A stretch of 6,505 nt of DNA from an uncultured Rhodospirillaceae bacterium (lineage in GTDB: Bacteria; Pseudomonadota; Alphaproteobacteria; Rhodospirillales; UBA2165), in assembly GCA_913041095.1 (NCBI GenBank), contig CAJWIB010000163.1:1-6505 (forward strand), given 5' to 3'. The notes beneath the pieces are model-generated. The model was not told where the DNA came from. It was given only the letters and a program-made list of their open reading frames with translations, and ran no database searches. Shown here in pieces: positions 1 through 6,426 of this stretch (position 1 is its first letter; each line of letters opens with the position of its first letter). The translations under genes and the position numbers were made by a program.

Positions 1-257
1 AGGTTGCCGTACCAAGGAGTTTGTTCCGGAGAATCCTGGGGTTGATTGATGATCTACGGCGAAGACCCGTTCCAGTGTAGGGCGGGACAATCAACGGCAG
101 GAGGAAAATGACAGGAGGGGTGTATCCGGATGACGATAAAATTGGGCAAGCAGGCTTCCACCGACGGCCAAATTAGCTGCAGAGCGAAATTCCTTCATTC
201 TGTGGCCAGACCGACCTACAATTGGCCCCAGTTTGAAAGTTATATGGGAAATGTTGG
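1..257. other. Region after the last gene with no supported gene
   Basis: Neither strand shows a convincing gene. A 22-codon plus-strand frame (108-176) follows AGGAGG at 99-104, but the 3-base spacing is short and the peptide is not recognisable. A 35-codon minus-strand frame (93-198) lacks a good ribosome binding site. Plus-strand frames open from the left edge end at 49 and 80 and could be the tail of a convergent gene, but cannot be confirmed. An 8-base inverted repeat, GTTGATTG at 41-48 and CAATCAAC at 88-95, encloses 39 bases. A weaker 5-base repeat, GGCCA/TGGCC, lies at about 203-227. Neither is followed by a T-run, so no intrinsic terminator is shown for the operon. Confidence 0.5.
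41..95. repeat. Perfect 8-base inverted repeat with 39-base spacer
   Basis: GTTGATTG at 41-48 is exactly complementary to CAATCAAC at 88-95. The flanking bases do not extend the pairing in either direction. The long loop and lack of a T-run argue against a terminator. It may be chance, or part of a folded RNA or protein-binding site; no function is assigned. Confidence 0.35.
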
Positions 258-1166
258 TTAAATAAGATGCTCCGCCAAATAGACTTCACGATGCCAGATA
301 TAGATACCACTGGCGACGATGAGGCTGGCACCGGCGAGCATCATGACGGTTAGCGGATCAGCGAGGAAGGTGACGCTAAGGATTACCGAAACCAGTAACT
401 GCGAATAGAGAAACGGCGCCAGCACCGAAGCAGAAGCATATTTGAAGCCTTTGATCAGTGCCAAATGACCAATCGCCCCAAGACTACCCTGAACGCACAT
501 CAATAGAAATTCATCTACAGTAGGCTGCCGCCAGAAAAAAGGCACAATGACGATAAATACAATGGCACCGACGAAGGTCGAATAAAACAGCGTTGTATAG
601 GCATCATCGTGTTCTTGCAGAGTCCGTGTTTGGATGAGAAATATCGCCAGCATAAAGGCAGTGATAAGCGGCAATAAAATTGGCCATTCAAACTCTGCGC
701 CGGGTTGGATAATTATCAGCACACCGACAAAACCAGCGAGAATTGCACCAAAGCGGCGAAGGCCAACTTTCTCGCCCAGAAATACAGCGGAAATAATCGT
801 TACCAATACCGGCGCTACGTGCTGAACAGCAGCGGCATCAGCTAGCGGCAGATAGATGAGAGATGTATACATTGCCGCTGTTGCGGCAAATAGGGCAAAT
901 GAACGCTGTAGCTGGGTCACCGGACGGCTGGATTTAAAAACTGAGCGCGAGCGGGTCGCCAAAAGATAAACAACAACAATAATAGCGTGAAAAAAATAGC
1001 GGCTCCACAGCACTTGCACGACATTGAATGACCCGGTCAAATGCTTACTGATCGCATCCATCATGGCCATTGAGCTACCGGCAGCAATTGTCAATAGAAT
1101 GCCGAGGAGTATGTTGCTTTGTACGGATTGATTTGGCTGATCTGGTTGGTCTGGCACGTGGTTCAA
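258..1166 (-). CDS. DMT-superfamily permease with two EamA domains
   Basis: This 302-residue inner-membrane protein has about ten hydrophobic segments, near residues 18-39, 47-70, 88-105, 115-131, 138-154, 160-178, 193-212, 220-239, 246-268 and 272-291. They form two EamA halves. The first half ends with the typical FLGEKVGLRRFGAILAGFVGVL stretch (129-150); WSRYFFH is at 54-60. The short cytoplasmic N-terminus is rich in Asp, Pro and Gln (DQPDQPNQ). DMT permeases usually export or import small metabolites; the substrate is not readable, but the operon position suggests a pathway substrate or intermediate. The start codon is TTG: the reading frame has a TAG directly upstream (1167-1169), the TTG overlaps the previous gene's TGA (TTGA), and the first in-frame ATG lies inside helix 1 (residue 33). 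GTG at residue 4 is the other option. No ribosome binding site is visible, so coupled translation is likely. Confidence 0.88.
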   Translation of the reverse strand: MNHVPDQPDQPNQSVQSNILLGILLTIAAGSSMAMMDAISKHLTGSFNVVQVLWSRYFFHAIIVVVYLLATRSRSVFKSSRPVTQLQRSFALFAATAAMYTSLIYLPLADAAAVQHVAPVLVTIISAVFLGEKVGLRRFGAILAGFVGVLIIIQPGAEFEWPILLPLITAFMLAIFLIQTRTLQEHDDAYTTLFYSTFVGAIVFIVIVPFFWRQPTVDEFLLMCVQGSLGAIGHLALIKGFKYASASVLAPFLYSQLLVSVILSVTFLADPLTVMMLAGASLIVASGIYIWHREVYLAEHLI

Positions 1167-2059
1167 CTATATTGTTCAAGAATTTTCAAAAACTCATCAT
1201 AAGTTTCCGGCAGGCTATCCAAAGCATCATCCAATTCTAAGTCGGCAAGCCAGCCAAGTCGAGCACCGGTCGCCTTTGCCGTCATGGGCTCAATACCCAA
1301 CTCTTGCAGTGTTGCGGCGACAGAGTTCATTTCTTCCGATTGGCGCTTAGAATGCTTGATGAGACGGCTCATTGTTTTGCTCGCAAGTACCTTCCAGTCT
1401 ATCTCTGGGAATGTAACTTGCAAAGATTCAAGCACCGTATCGGCAGCATCTAATTTGTGCGCCGCAACCAGACTTTCCAGCAAAATCGCTGAGAAGCCTT
1501 TCATAAAGACACTCCGCACCATTTTGACTGATGATGCATTGCCGATCTTATTGCCAATGGCCTTGACGTTCATACCATAGACGCTAAGGGTCGCCGCTAG
1601 CGTTTCTGCTTTTGTGCCGGCCAGCAACATCGGTACTTTATGACCGTGCGGCGGCACCAAATCCATCACCGCAGCCTCGACAAAATGGGCGCCGGTCGCT
1701 TCAATCGCCGCCGCCGCCTGCCGTTTGACCTCGGGTGAAGCTGAATTGATATCCATATAGATTTGGCCAACTATTAAGTGCGGCGCGACATTTTTCGCCG
1801 CAACCAAAATTTCTTTGGACGTAACAGCTGAGATGACAATATCGGCCTCTTTAACCGCTTGCTCAGCATCCTCAGCCGCGATCACCCCTTTACTGCCGGC
1901 TTTCTCCTTATGCGCCGACTCCTTGTCAGGATTATCGATAAGAATATCGTAAGTTGCCGTAACCTCAGCCCCCGCCTCCGCCAGACCATCGGTCAATAAT
2001 CCAGCCGCTTCACCAAAACCGATAAAGGCAATATTTGTCATCTTACTTTGGTCTTTCAT
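1163..2059 (-). CDS. NAD(P)-dependent oxidoreductase with DUF1932-type C-terminal domain
   Basis: This 298-residue protein has the two-domain plan of beta-hydroxyacid/6-phosphogluconate dehydrogenases. The N-terminal Rossmann fold begins IAFIGFGEAAG (10-20), with a compact GxGxxA-type loop. DINSASP at 103-109 matches the substrate-binding D(x)S(x)S region of the superfamily. K179 in GNASSVKMVRSVF is the likely equivalent of the catalytic Lys. The all-helical C-terminus (about 190-298) resembles DUF1932. It is expected to oxidise or reduce a hydroxy acid or keto acid; no specific substrate is known to me for this subfamily. It is not the LigC semialdehyde dehydrogenase, which belongs to another family. 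The start is chosen at 2059 for the ATGA overlap with the PrpF gene stop. Met7 at 2041-2039 is an alternative and lies nearer the Rossmann strand; neither has a good ribosome binding site. Confidence 0.85.
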   Translation of the reverse strand: MKDQSKMTNIAFIGFGEAAGLLTDGLAEAGAEVTATYDILIDNPDKESAHKEKAGSKGVIAAEDAEQAVKEADIVISAVTSKEILVAAKNVAPHLIVGQIYMDINSASPEVKRQAAAAIEATGAHFVEAAVMDLVPPHGHKVPMLLAGTKAETLAATLSVYGMNVKAIGNKIGNASSVKMVRSVFMKGFSAILLESLVAAHKLDAADTVLESLQVTFPEIDWKVLASKTMSRLIKHSKRQSEEMNSVAATLQELGIEPMTAKATGARLGWLADLELDDALDSLPETYDEFLKILEQYS

Positions 2060-3126
2060 TCAGATATAAAGACGGTGCCTTCGTATAGTTTGCGGGCTGT
2101 GCGCAGAAAGCCGGAACGTTTGAGTTCTATCTCGCCATCTTTTTGCTCAACCTCGATATCGACTGCCAAAGCGCCGCTTGGATGTTCGATCACGAGCTCA
2201 GATCCGACCGCACTTAAATCACCAGCAATCTCAGCCGCCGGAGTGCCCGGTATCAAACACGCCGTCGCCACGGTCACCGCAGCAAACACACCGATTGTCG
2301 GGTGACAGCGGTGGGGTATAAAAGAACGCGTCGAGATAACCCCACCGCTTTTGGGAGCCGAAACCAGCGTCATTTTAGGTGCTGTTTTATCGGTAACATC
2401 GCCGAGATTCATCATCGGCCCGACCTGCAGACGAATGCTTTCAAGACGTGCCTTTAAATCTTCATTGGCTTCCAGTTGTTCAACCGTTTCCGCGCCAGAA
2501 AGGCCAAAATCTTCGGCCCGCATCACCACTACCGGCATGCCGCTATCAATGCAGGTCAGCTCTATTCCGTCTACCTCATCGACAATATTCCCGGTCGGCA
2601 GCAAAGCACCGCAGAGCGAGCCTGCGGTATCTATGAAATTAAGCGGCACCGGCGCAGCTGTTCCCGGCACTCCATCGATTTCGGCATCACCCTCGTAGCT
2701 CACCTCGCCATCCGGTGTCGGCACCGTGACAACCGCTTTGTCGCCGCTATTGACCATTAAGACCGTGACATCGGTAGTTGGAGAGCCGGCTTCTATCAAA
2801 CCTTTTTCGATCGCAAACTGGCCAACGCCAGCAAGGATATTACCGCAGTTTTGGCCATAGCCAACTACCGGCTGATCGACGACGACCTGAGCAAACAAAT
2901 AATCGATATCGACATTGGGTTCATCGGATTTACTGACAATGGCGACCTTACTGGTCAGCGGGTTGGCGCCGCCGAGACCATCGATTTGCCGGTCATCGGG
3001 CGAGCCCATAACCGACAGCAAGACCTGATCCCGCTCGGCCTCTTTTTCAGGCAGGTCTGACTTGAGAAAGTAAGCCCCTTTGGACGTGCCGCCTCGCATC
3101 ATGGTGCAAGGAATTGATTTCTGCAT
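2056..3126 (-). CDS. PrpF family isomerase, 4-oxalomesaconate tautomerase-like (LigU/GalD)
   Basis: This 356-residue cytoplasmic protein has the PrpF family's two-lobed diaminopimelate-epimerase fold. LigU and GalD (about 360 residues) move a double bond or tautomerise 4-oxalomesaconate in protocatechuate and gallate meta-cleavage. The family landmarks are all present: MRGGTSKG at 10-17, GSPDDRQIDGLGGANPLTSK at 41-60, GQNCGNILAGVG at 91-102, SFIPHRCHPTIGV at 268-280 and HPSG at 315-318. From memory the LigU catalytic pair is K66 and C100; the equivalents K60 and C94 keep the same 34-residue spacing, so the active site looks intact. The gene follows the LigI-like gene by 5 bases and overlaps the oxidoreductase start by 4 bases (ATGA). 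Other PrpF members act on 2-methylaconitate, but there is no PrpC or AcnD neighbour in view, and the resemblance to LigU/GalD is stronger. This assignment is good for the subfamily, less so for the exact substrate. Confidence 0.88.
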   Translation of the reverse strand: MQKSIPCTMMRGGTSKGAYFLKSDLPEKEAERDQVLLSVMGSPDDRQIDGLGGANPLTSKVAIVSKSDEPNVDIDYLFAQVVVDQPVVGYGQNCGNILAGVGQFAIEKGLIEAGSPTTDVTVLMVNSGDKAVVTVPTPDGEVSYEGDAEIDGVPGTAAPVPLNFIDTAGSLCGALLPTGNIVDEVDGIELTCIDSGMPVVVMRAEDFGLSGAETVEQLEANEDLKARLESIRLQVGPMMNLGDVTDKTAPKMTLVSAPKSGGVISTRSFIPHRCHPTIGVFAAVTVATACLIPGTPAAEIAGDLSAVGSELVIEHPSGALAVDIEVEQKDGEIELKRSGFLRTARKLYEGTVFISE

Positions 3127-3131
3127 TTTAA

Positions 3132-4025
3132 CTAGCCTTCAAAGCCATATAGTCTCGCAGGATTATCGACGAGCAGTTTTTGCCGCTGGCTTTCATCCGG
3201 TGCAATCAACGCAATCAATTCTACCAGATCGCCATCGTTTGGCATATCTCCTTTGATATTGGGATGGGGGAAATCAGTGCCCCAAATAACCCTGTCCGGA
3301 GTCACCTCCATTAACTTTTGGGCAAAAGGCACAGCATCATGAAACGGCGCACCTGTAGCCGATATCCGTTCCGAGCCGCAGACTTTGACCCAACAATTTT
3401 CACCTTTCATGAATTCCAGCAGGGTTTGAAACGGTGCTTGTTCGACGCCTTCTGAAGCTACTGGGCGACCCATATGATCAATCACAATCGAAATATTCAA
3501 CTCACTGAGCAGCGTTTTGTATTCAAGCAAGTCGGCAGCATCAAAATGCAAAACCAAGTGCCAACCAAGACCGCGGATAGCATCCACAGTCCGCCGTAGA
3601 AAATCGATATCCGGCGCACCACCCAGATGTTTAACAAAATTAAAGCGCACACCGCGGACCCCGCCTTCATGAAGCGCCAACAGTTCTTTTTCGCCGTAAC
3701 TTTCATCGACATGAGCGACGCCGCGATACTTACCGTTGCTGTGCGCTATCGCATCCAACAGCGCTGTATTGTCGGGTCCGTGGCAACTCGCCTGAACAAT
3801 AACGGCGCGTTCAAGCCCAAGAAAATCATGCAGTGCTTTCAAAGTCTGGCGCGAGGCGTCCGGCGGCGTATAGGAGCGTGATGGATGATAAGGAAAAACA
3901 TCGCCCGGCCCAAAGATGTGGCAATGCGCATCACACGCTCCTGGCGGCAAAGTCAGCTGGGGCTTGTTCGGATTCGGATCTGGTGGTTGGCATGACTTAT
4001 AAGGTCCTGCCTCATTGTCAGCCAT
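3132..4025 (-). CDS. Amidohydrolase, 2-pyrone-4,6-dicarboxylate lactonase-like (LigI family)
   Basis: This 297-residue TIM-barrel hydrolase is predicted to open a cyclic ester. LigI itself converts 2-pyrone-4,6-dicarboxylate (PDC) to 4-oxalomesaconate in protocatechuate 4,5-cleavage. Visible signatures are HxH on strand 1 (H34, H36 in CDAHCHIFGP), QASCHGPDNT (78-87), GGVRGVRFNF (121-130), IDHMGRP with H184 (182-188), and IWGTDFPHPN with the catalytic Asp D251 (247-256). Recalled LigI (about 293 residues) aligns along the whole length. Its H31/H33/H180/D248 correspond to H34/H36/H184/D251 here, R124 to R127 and R217 to R220. By the same alignment R130 becomes H133 and Y156 becomes H160, so the acid-binding pocket seems partly changed. 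The LigU-like gene begins 5 bases downstream, matching consecutive pathway steps. The start is the only Met before the HxH region, but no clear ribosome binding site precedes it, suggesting coupling to the upstream gene. The family call is strong; the PDC substrate is tentative. Confidence 0.88.
   Translation of the reverse strand: MADNEAGPYKSCQPPDPNPNKPQLTLPPGACDAHCHIFGPGDVFPYHPSRSYTPPDASRQTLKALHDFLGLERAVIVQASCHGPDNTALLDAIAHSNGKYRGVAHVDESYGEKELLALHEGGVRGVRFNFVKHLGGAPDIDFLRRTVDAIRGLGWHLVLHFDAADLLEYKTLLSELNISIVIDHMGRPVASEGVEQAPFQTLLEFMKGENCWVKVCGSERISATGAPFHDAVPFAQKLMEVTPDRVIWGTDFPHPNIKGDMPNDGDLVELIALIAPDESQRQKLLVDNPARLYGFEG
3136..3140 (-). promoter_or_regulatory. Ribosome binding site of the PrpF-family gene, inside the preceding gene
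   Basis: On the minus strand GAAGG lies 9 bases before the ATG at 3126-3124. It overlaps the last codons of the LigI-like gene (Gly-Phe-Glu-Gly then TAG). This supports the first Met and tight coupling of the two genes. Confidence 0.55.
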
Positions 4026-4031
4026 TAGACT

Positions 4032-4700
4032 TTACGCGCCATGAATGCGATCTAAAAATTCGAGACTTCGTTGCCGCGCCAGCTTCGCCGCATCTTCGAC
4101 ATAGAAATTCGGTCTGGCGTCATTGGCAAAGCCGTGCCCGGCGTCATAAACATATGATTCAGCGTCCGGAATATTCTCTTTCACTCCGGCAATAATTTCA
4201 GGTGGCGAGTGCTGATCGGTTTCACCGAAGTGGAACAATGTCGCACAATTGGCGCCACCCGCCGCATTGTTCGCCAGCATCGTACCATAATATGAAATAG
4301 CGCCGGTTAGATCGAGAATACTCGCCATCCGCATGGCTGCACCACCACCCCAGCAAAATCCGACGACGGAAACGCCTTTTCCGCCATCAACCGTTGCCAC
4401 GGCAGCACGAATGTCCGCTGCCACACCATCGGGATCAAATTGTTTCATCATCCCTTGGGCATTTTCCATATCGTCAAAAGCGATAACGCTATTCGGTTTT
4501 ATCCGGTCATACATCGCCGGCAGGATCGTATCATAGCCGTCCGCCGCCCAGGACCGCGTCACCGATTTCAACTGATCGGTCATGCCAAAGATTTCCTGCA
4601 GAACGACCAAACCGCCTTTTACATCGCCATCTGGCGTCGCGCGAAAGGCATCAAAGGTGTGACCGTCTTCCGCCGATACTTTAATCATTTGCTCTGACAT
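4032..4700 (-). CDS. Dienelactone hydrolase family protein
   Basis: This 222-residue alpha/beta hydrolase is predicted to hydrolyse a lactone or ester in the cytoplasm. The complete Cys-Asp-His triad of the family is visible. C116 is the nucleophile in GFCWGG (114-119), D162 lies in GETDQHSP (159-166) and H189 in AGHGFAND (187-194). The conserved Glu next to the oxyanion site is E36 in LQEIFG. There is no signal peptide. Length matches the classical carboxymethylenebutenolidase, about 236 residues. In the chlorocatechol enzyme, an Arg four residues after the catalytic His binds the substrate carboxylate; here that position is N193, as in many paralogues of unknown substrate. True cis/trans-dienelactone activity is therefore not assured. 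The gene ends 6 bases before the LigI-like gene, so the two hydrolases are very likely cotranslated. Family assignment is firm; substrate is unknown. Confidence 0.9.
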   Translation of the reverse strand: MSEQMIKVSAEDGHTFDAFRATPDGDVKGGLVVLQEIFGMTDQLKSVTRSWAADGYDTILPAMYDRIKPNSVIAFDDMENAQGMMKQFDPDGVAADIRAAVATVDGGKGVSVVGFCWGGGAAMRMASILDLTGAISYYGTMLANNAAGGANCATLFHFGETDQHSPPEIIAGVKENIPDAESYVYDAGHGFANDARPNFYVEDAAKLARQRSLEFLDRIHGA

Positions 4701-4774
4701 TTAATAATCTTCCCGAATTTGATTTAGCTTAATTTATTTGTTTCGATCATCACCAATAATGCCTTAAATGCAAC
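4701..4774 (-). other. AT-rich 74-base gap, possible internal promoter or mRNA processing site
   Basis: This is the only gap longer than 20 bases between genes in the window. On the minus strand it contains TTGCAT and TTGGTG, both loosely like a -35 hexamer, and an AT-rich tract with TAAATT and TAAGCT. No pair of hexamers has both good matches and a 16-18 base spacing, so a sigma-70 promoter is only a possibility. I see no GC-rich hairpin followed by a T-run, so there is no evidence that transcription from the ligase gene stops here. Confidence 0.25.
4708..4714 (-). promoter_or_regulatory. Ribosome binding site of the dienelactone hydrolase gene
   Basis: On the minus strand GGGAAGA lies 7 bases before the ATG at 4700-4698. 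It is a partial but well-placed match to the Shine-Dalgarno sequence. It favours the first Met over Met5, the other in-frame ATG nearby. Confidence 0.55.
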
Positions 4775-6406
4775 TTAATCAGCAAAAGTGTGATCGCTGA
4801 ATTGTTTCCTAAGCTCAGTCTTCAAGAGTTTTCCCGTAGCTGTGTGGGGTAGCTCATCGACAAAAGCGACTTCATTGGGTATCCACCAATCAGCCACCTT
4901 GCCGTCGAAGATATCCAGCACGCTCTCAGCCGTAACCTCAGCACCTTCAGCTTTGACGCAGATCAATAACGGCCGCTCATCCCATTTTGGATGGGCGATA
5001 CCGATAACAGCGGCCTCGGCAATATCGGCGTGACCGACCGCAATGTTTTCGAGCTCGATTGAACTGATCCATTCACCACCGGATTTGATGACATCCTTAG
5101 AGCGGTCAACAATTTGCATGAAACCGCGCTCATCAATGGTGCAGACATCCCCGGTGCGGAACCAGCCATCTTTATCGAAACTGACCACCGTGGCTTCGTC
5201 GTCTTCAAAATAGTCATTGGTAATCCAGGGTCCCCGCACCAGAAGTTCGCCAAAATCCTTGCCGTTTTGCGGCAGTTCATTATCGTCATCATCGACAATT
5301 TTCATCTCGACGCCATAAACCGGGCGGCCTTGTTTGACCTTGTAAGACATTTTTTCTTCAGCGCTTAAATCTTTCATGTTGCGCTTGAGATAACCGATAG
5401 TGCCAATCGGGCTCATCTCGGTCATACCCCAGGCGTGGACACATTCACAATCGTAGTCGTTCTCAAAGGCATCGATAATTGACGGCGGCAAGGCCGCACC
5501 ACCGACCACCATGCGCTCCAGATGAGGCAATTTGTTGCCGCTTTCCTGCAGATATTGCAGCAACAACAGCCACACTGTCGGCACGCCGGCGGTAAACGTA
5601 ACTTCTTCGGTATCAAGCATTTCATAAACCGAAGCACCATCCATACCAACGCCGGGGAAGACCAATTTAGAACCAGCCATCGCGCAGGCGTAGGGTATGC
5701 CCCAGGCATTTACGTGGAACATCGGCACCACCGGCAAAATAGCGTCCTGGGCTGAAATGCCGAGACTATCTTTGGCGCAAGCTCCCCACGCATGTAGCAC
5801 GGTGGAGCGGTGGCTAAACAGCACCCCTTTTGGATTACCGGTCGTGCCGGAGCTATAGCACAGTGACGATGCCGTATCTTCATCCAATTCAGGCCAGTCA
5901 TAGTGGTCAGACTGGCCCTCGAGTAAATCCTCGTAGCATAAAATACCATCTAATTGGCAATCCAGCAGATGAGCCTGATCCGTCATTACAACGATTTTCG
6001 CCGAGCTGTCGATCTTATCCATGATGCCTTCCAAGACCGGCACAAAGCTGAGATCGATAAAAATAATTTTATCTTTCGCATGATTAATAATGTAGGCAAT
6101 CTGATCACCAAAGAGACGGGGATTAATTGTGTGACAAACCGCGCCAATCCCGGAGACAGCAAAATAAAGTTCTAAATGCCGATAGCCATTCCAAGCCAGG
6201 GTGGCTATCCGGTCACCCGGCTCAACGCCCAATTCAATAAAGGCTTTCGCTAGTTTTTGGATGCGCTGATAGGCATCACTATAGGTATAGCGGTGAATGG
6301 GACCCTCAATACTGCGTGAGACTATTTCCGTATCGCCGTGAAATCTTGCCGCGTGCTGGATCAGCGAGGTGATCGTTAACGGCATATCCATCATTTTACC
6401 AAGCAT
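4775..6406 (-). CDS. AMP-forming medium/long-chain acyl-CoA synthetase (AlkK-like)
   Basis: This 543-residue protein is predicted to activate a carboxylic acid to its CoA thioester, using ATP and releasing AMP and pyrophosphate, in the cytoplasm. It belongs to the ANL adenylate-forming superfamily and is a full-length match to it. The P-loop YSSGTTGNPKG is at residues 184-194. The PMFHVNAWG block is at 228-236, HAWGMTE (A5) at 324-330 and GWFRTGD (A7) at 414-420. The hinge region DRSKDVIKSGGEWIS is at 434-448, and the catalytic Lys is K526 in TGKLLK. From memory it closely resembles Pseudomonas AlkK (about 546 residues) throughout, including the MLG N-terminus and the CHTINPRLF stretch at 91-99. 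AlkK acts on medium-chain fatty acids. The true substrate cannot be read from sequence; the downstream genes make an aromatic or ring-derived acid possible. No catalytic residue appears missing. It may be cotranscribed with the partial gene upstream. Confidence 0.93.
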   Translation of the reverse strand: MLGKMMDMPLTITSLIQHAARFHGDTEIVSRSIEGPIHRYTYSDAYQRIQKLAKAFIELGVEPGDRIATLAWNGYRHLELYFAVSGIGAVCHTINPRLFGDQIAYIINHAKDKIIFIDLSFVPVLEGIMDKIDSSAKIVVMTDQAHLLDCQLDGILCYEDLLEGQSDHYDWPELDEDTASSLCYSSGTTGNPKGVLFSHRSTVLHAWGACAKDSLGISAQDAILPVVPMFHVNAWGIPYACAMAGSKLVFPGVGMDGASVYEMLDTEEVTFTAGVPTVWLLLLQYLQESGNKLPHLERMVVGGAALPPSIIDAFENDYDCECVHAWGMTEMSPIGTIGYLKRNMKDLSAEEKMSYKVKQGRPVYGVEMKIVDDDDNELPQNGKDFGELLVRGPWITNDYFEDDEATVVSFDKDGWFRTGDVCTIDERGFMQIVDRSKDVIKSGGEWISSIELENIAVGHADIAEAAVIGIAHPKWDERPLLICVKAEGAEVTAESVLDIFDGKVADWWIPNEVAFVDELPHTATGKLLKTELRKQFSDHTFAD

Positions 6407-6413
6407 GGTTTCA

Positions 6414-6420
6414 CTCCCTT
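6414..6420 (-). promoter_or_regulatory. Ribosome binding site of the acyl-CoA synthetase gene
   Basis: On the minus strand AAGGGAG lies 7 bases before the ATG at 6406-6404. The protein has further Met codons at residues 5, 6 and 8. This site, together with the MLGxMM-type N-terminus known in AlkK relatives, favours the first Met as the start. It lies just after the tandem TAA of the upstream partial gene. Confidence 0.75.
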
Positions 6421-6426
6421 ACTTTA

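Noticed and set aside
108..176. A 22-codon plus-strand small frame after AGGAGG
   Set aside because: The Shine-Dalgarno spacing is only 3 bases, the peptide is unrecognisable, and there is no conserved context. It is kept only as a note.
93..198. A 35-codon minus-strand small frame downstream of the transporter gene
   Set aside because: There is no ribosome binding site, no recognisable motif, and the length is expected by chance.
203..227. Possible intrinsic terminator for the operon (GGCCA/TGGCC stem)
   Set aside because: The stem is only 5 bases with a 14-base loop, and no T-run follows on the minus strand.
2351..2698. A 115-codon plus-strand open frame inside the PrpF-family gene
   Set aside because: It is fully antisense to a gene with strong family motifs, and its Ser/Pro-rich low-complexity translation is typical of a shadow frame.
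2056..3126. Assignment as PrpF of the 2-methylcitrate cycle
   Set aside because: No PrpC, AcnD or PrpB neighbour is present, while the LigI-like gene next door and the sequence resemblance favour the LigU/GalD group.
3833..4195. A 120-codon plus-strand open frame spanning the junction of the two hydrolase genes
   Set aside because: It is antisense to two well-supported genes, crosses their junction, and its translation is rich in His, Arg and Ser with no recognisable domain.
4963..5298. A 111-codon minus-strand open frame within the acyl-CoA synthetase gene
   Set aside because: It is out of frame inside a gene whose conserved motifs (A7, A8) lie in the other frame across the same bases.
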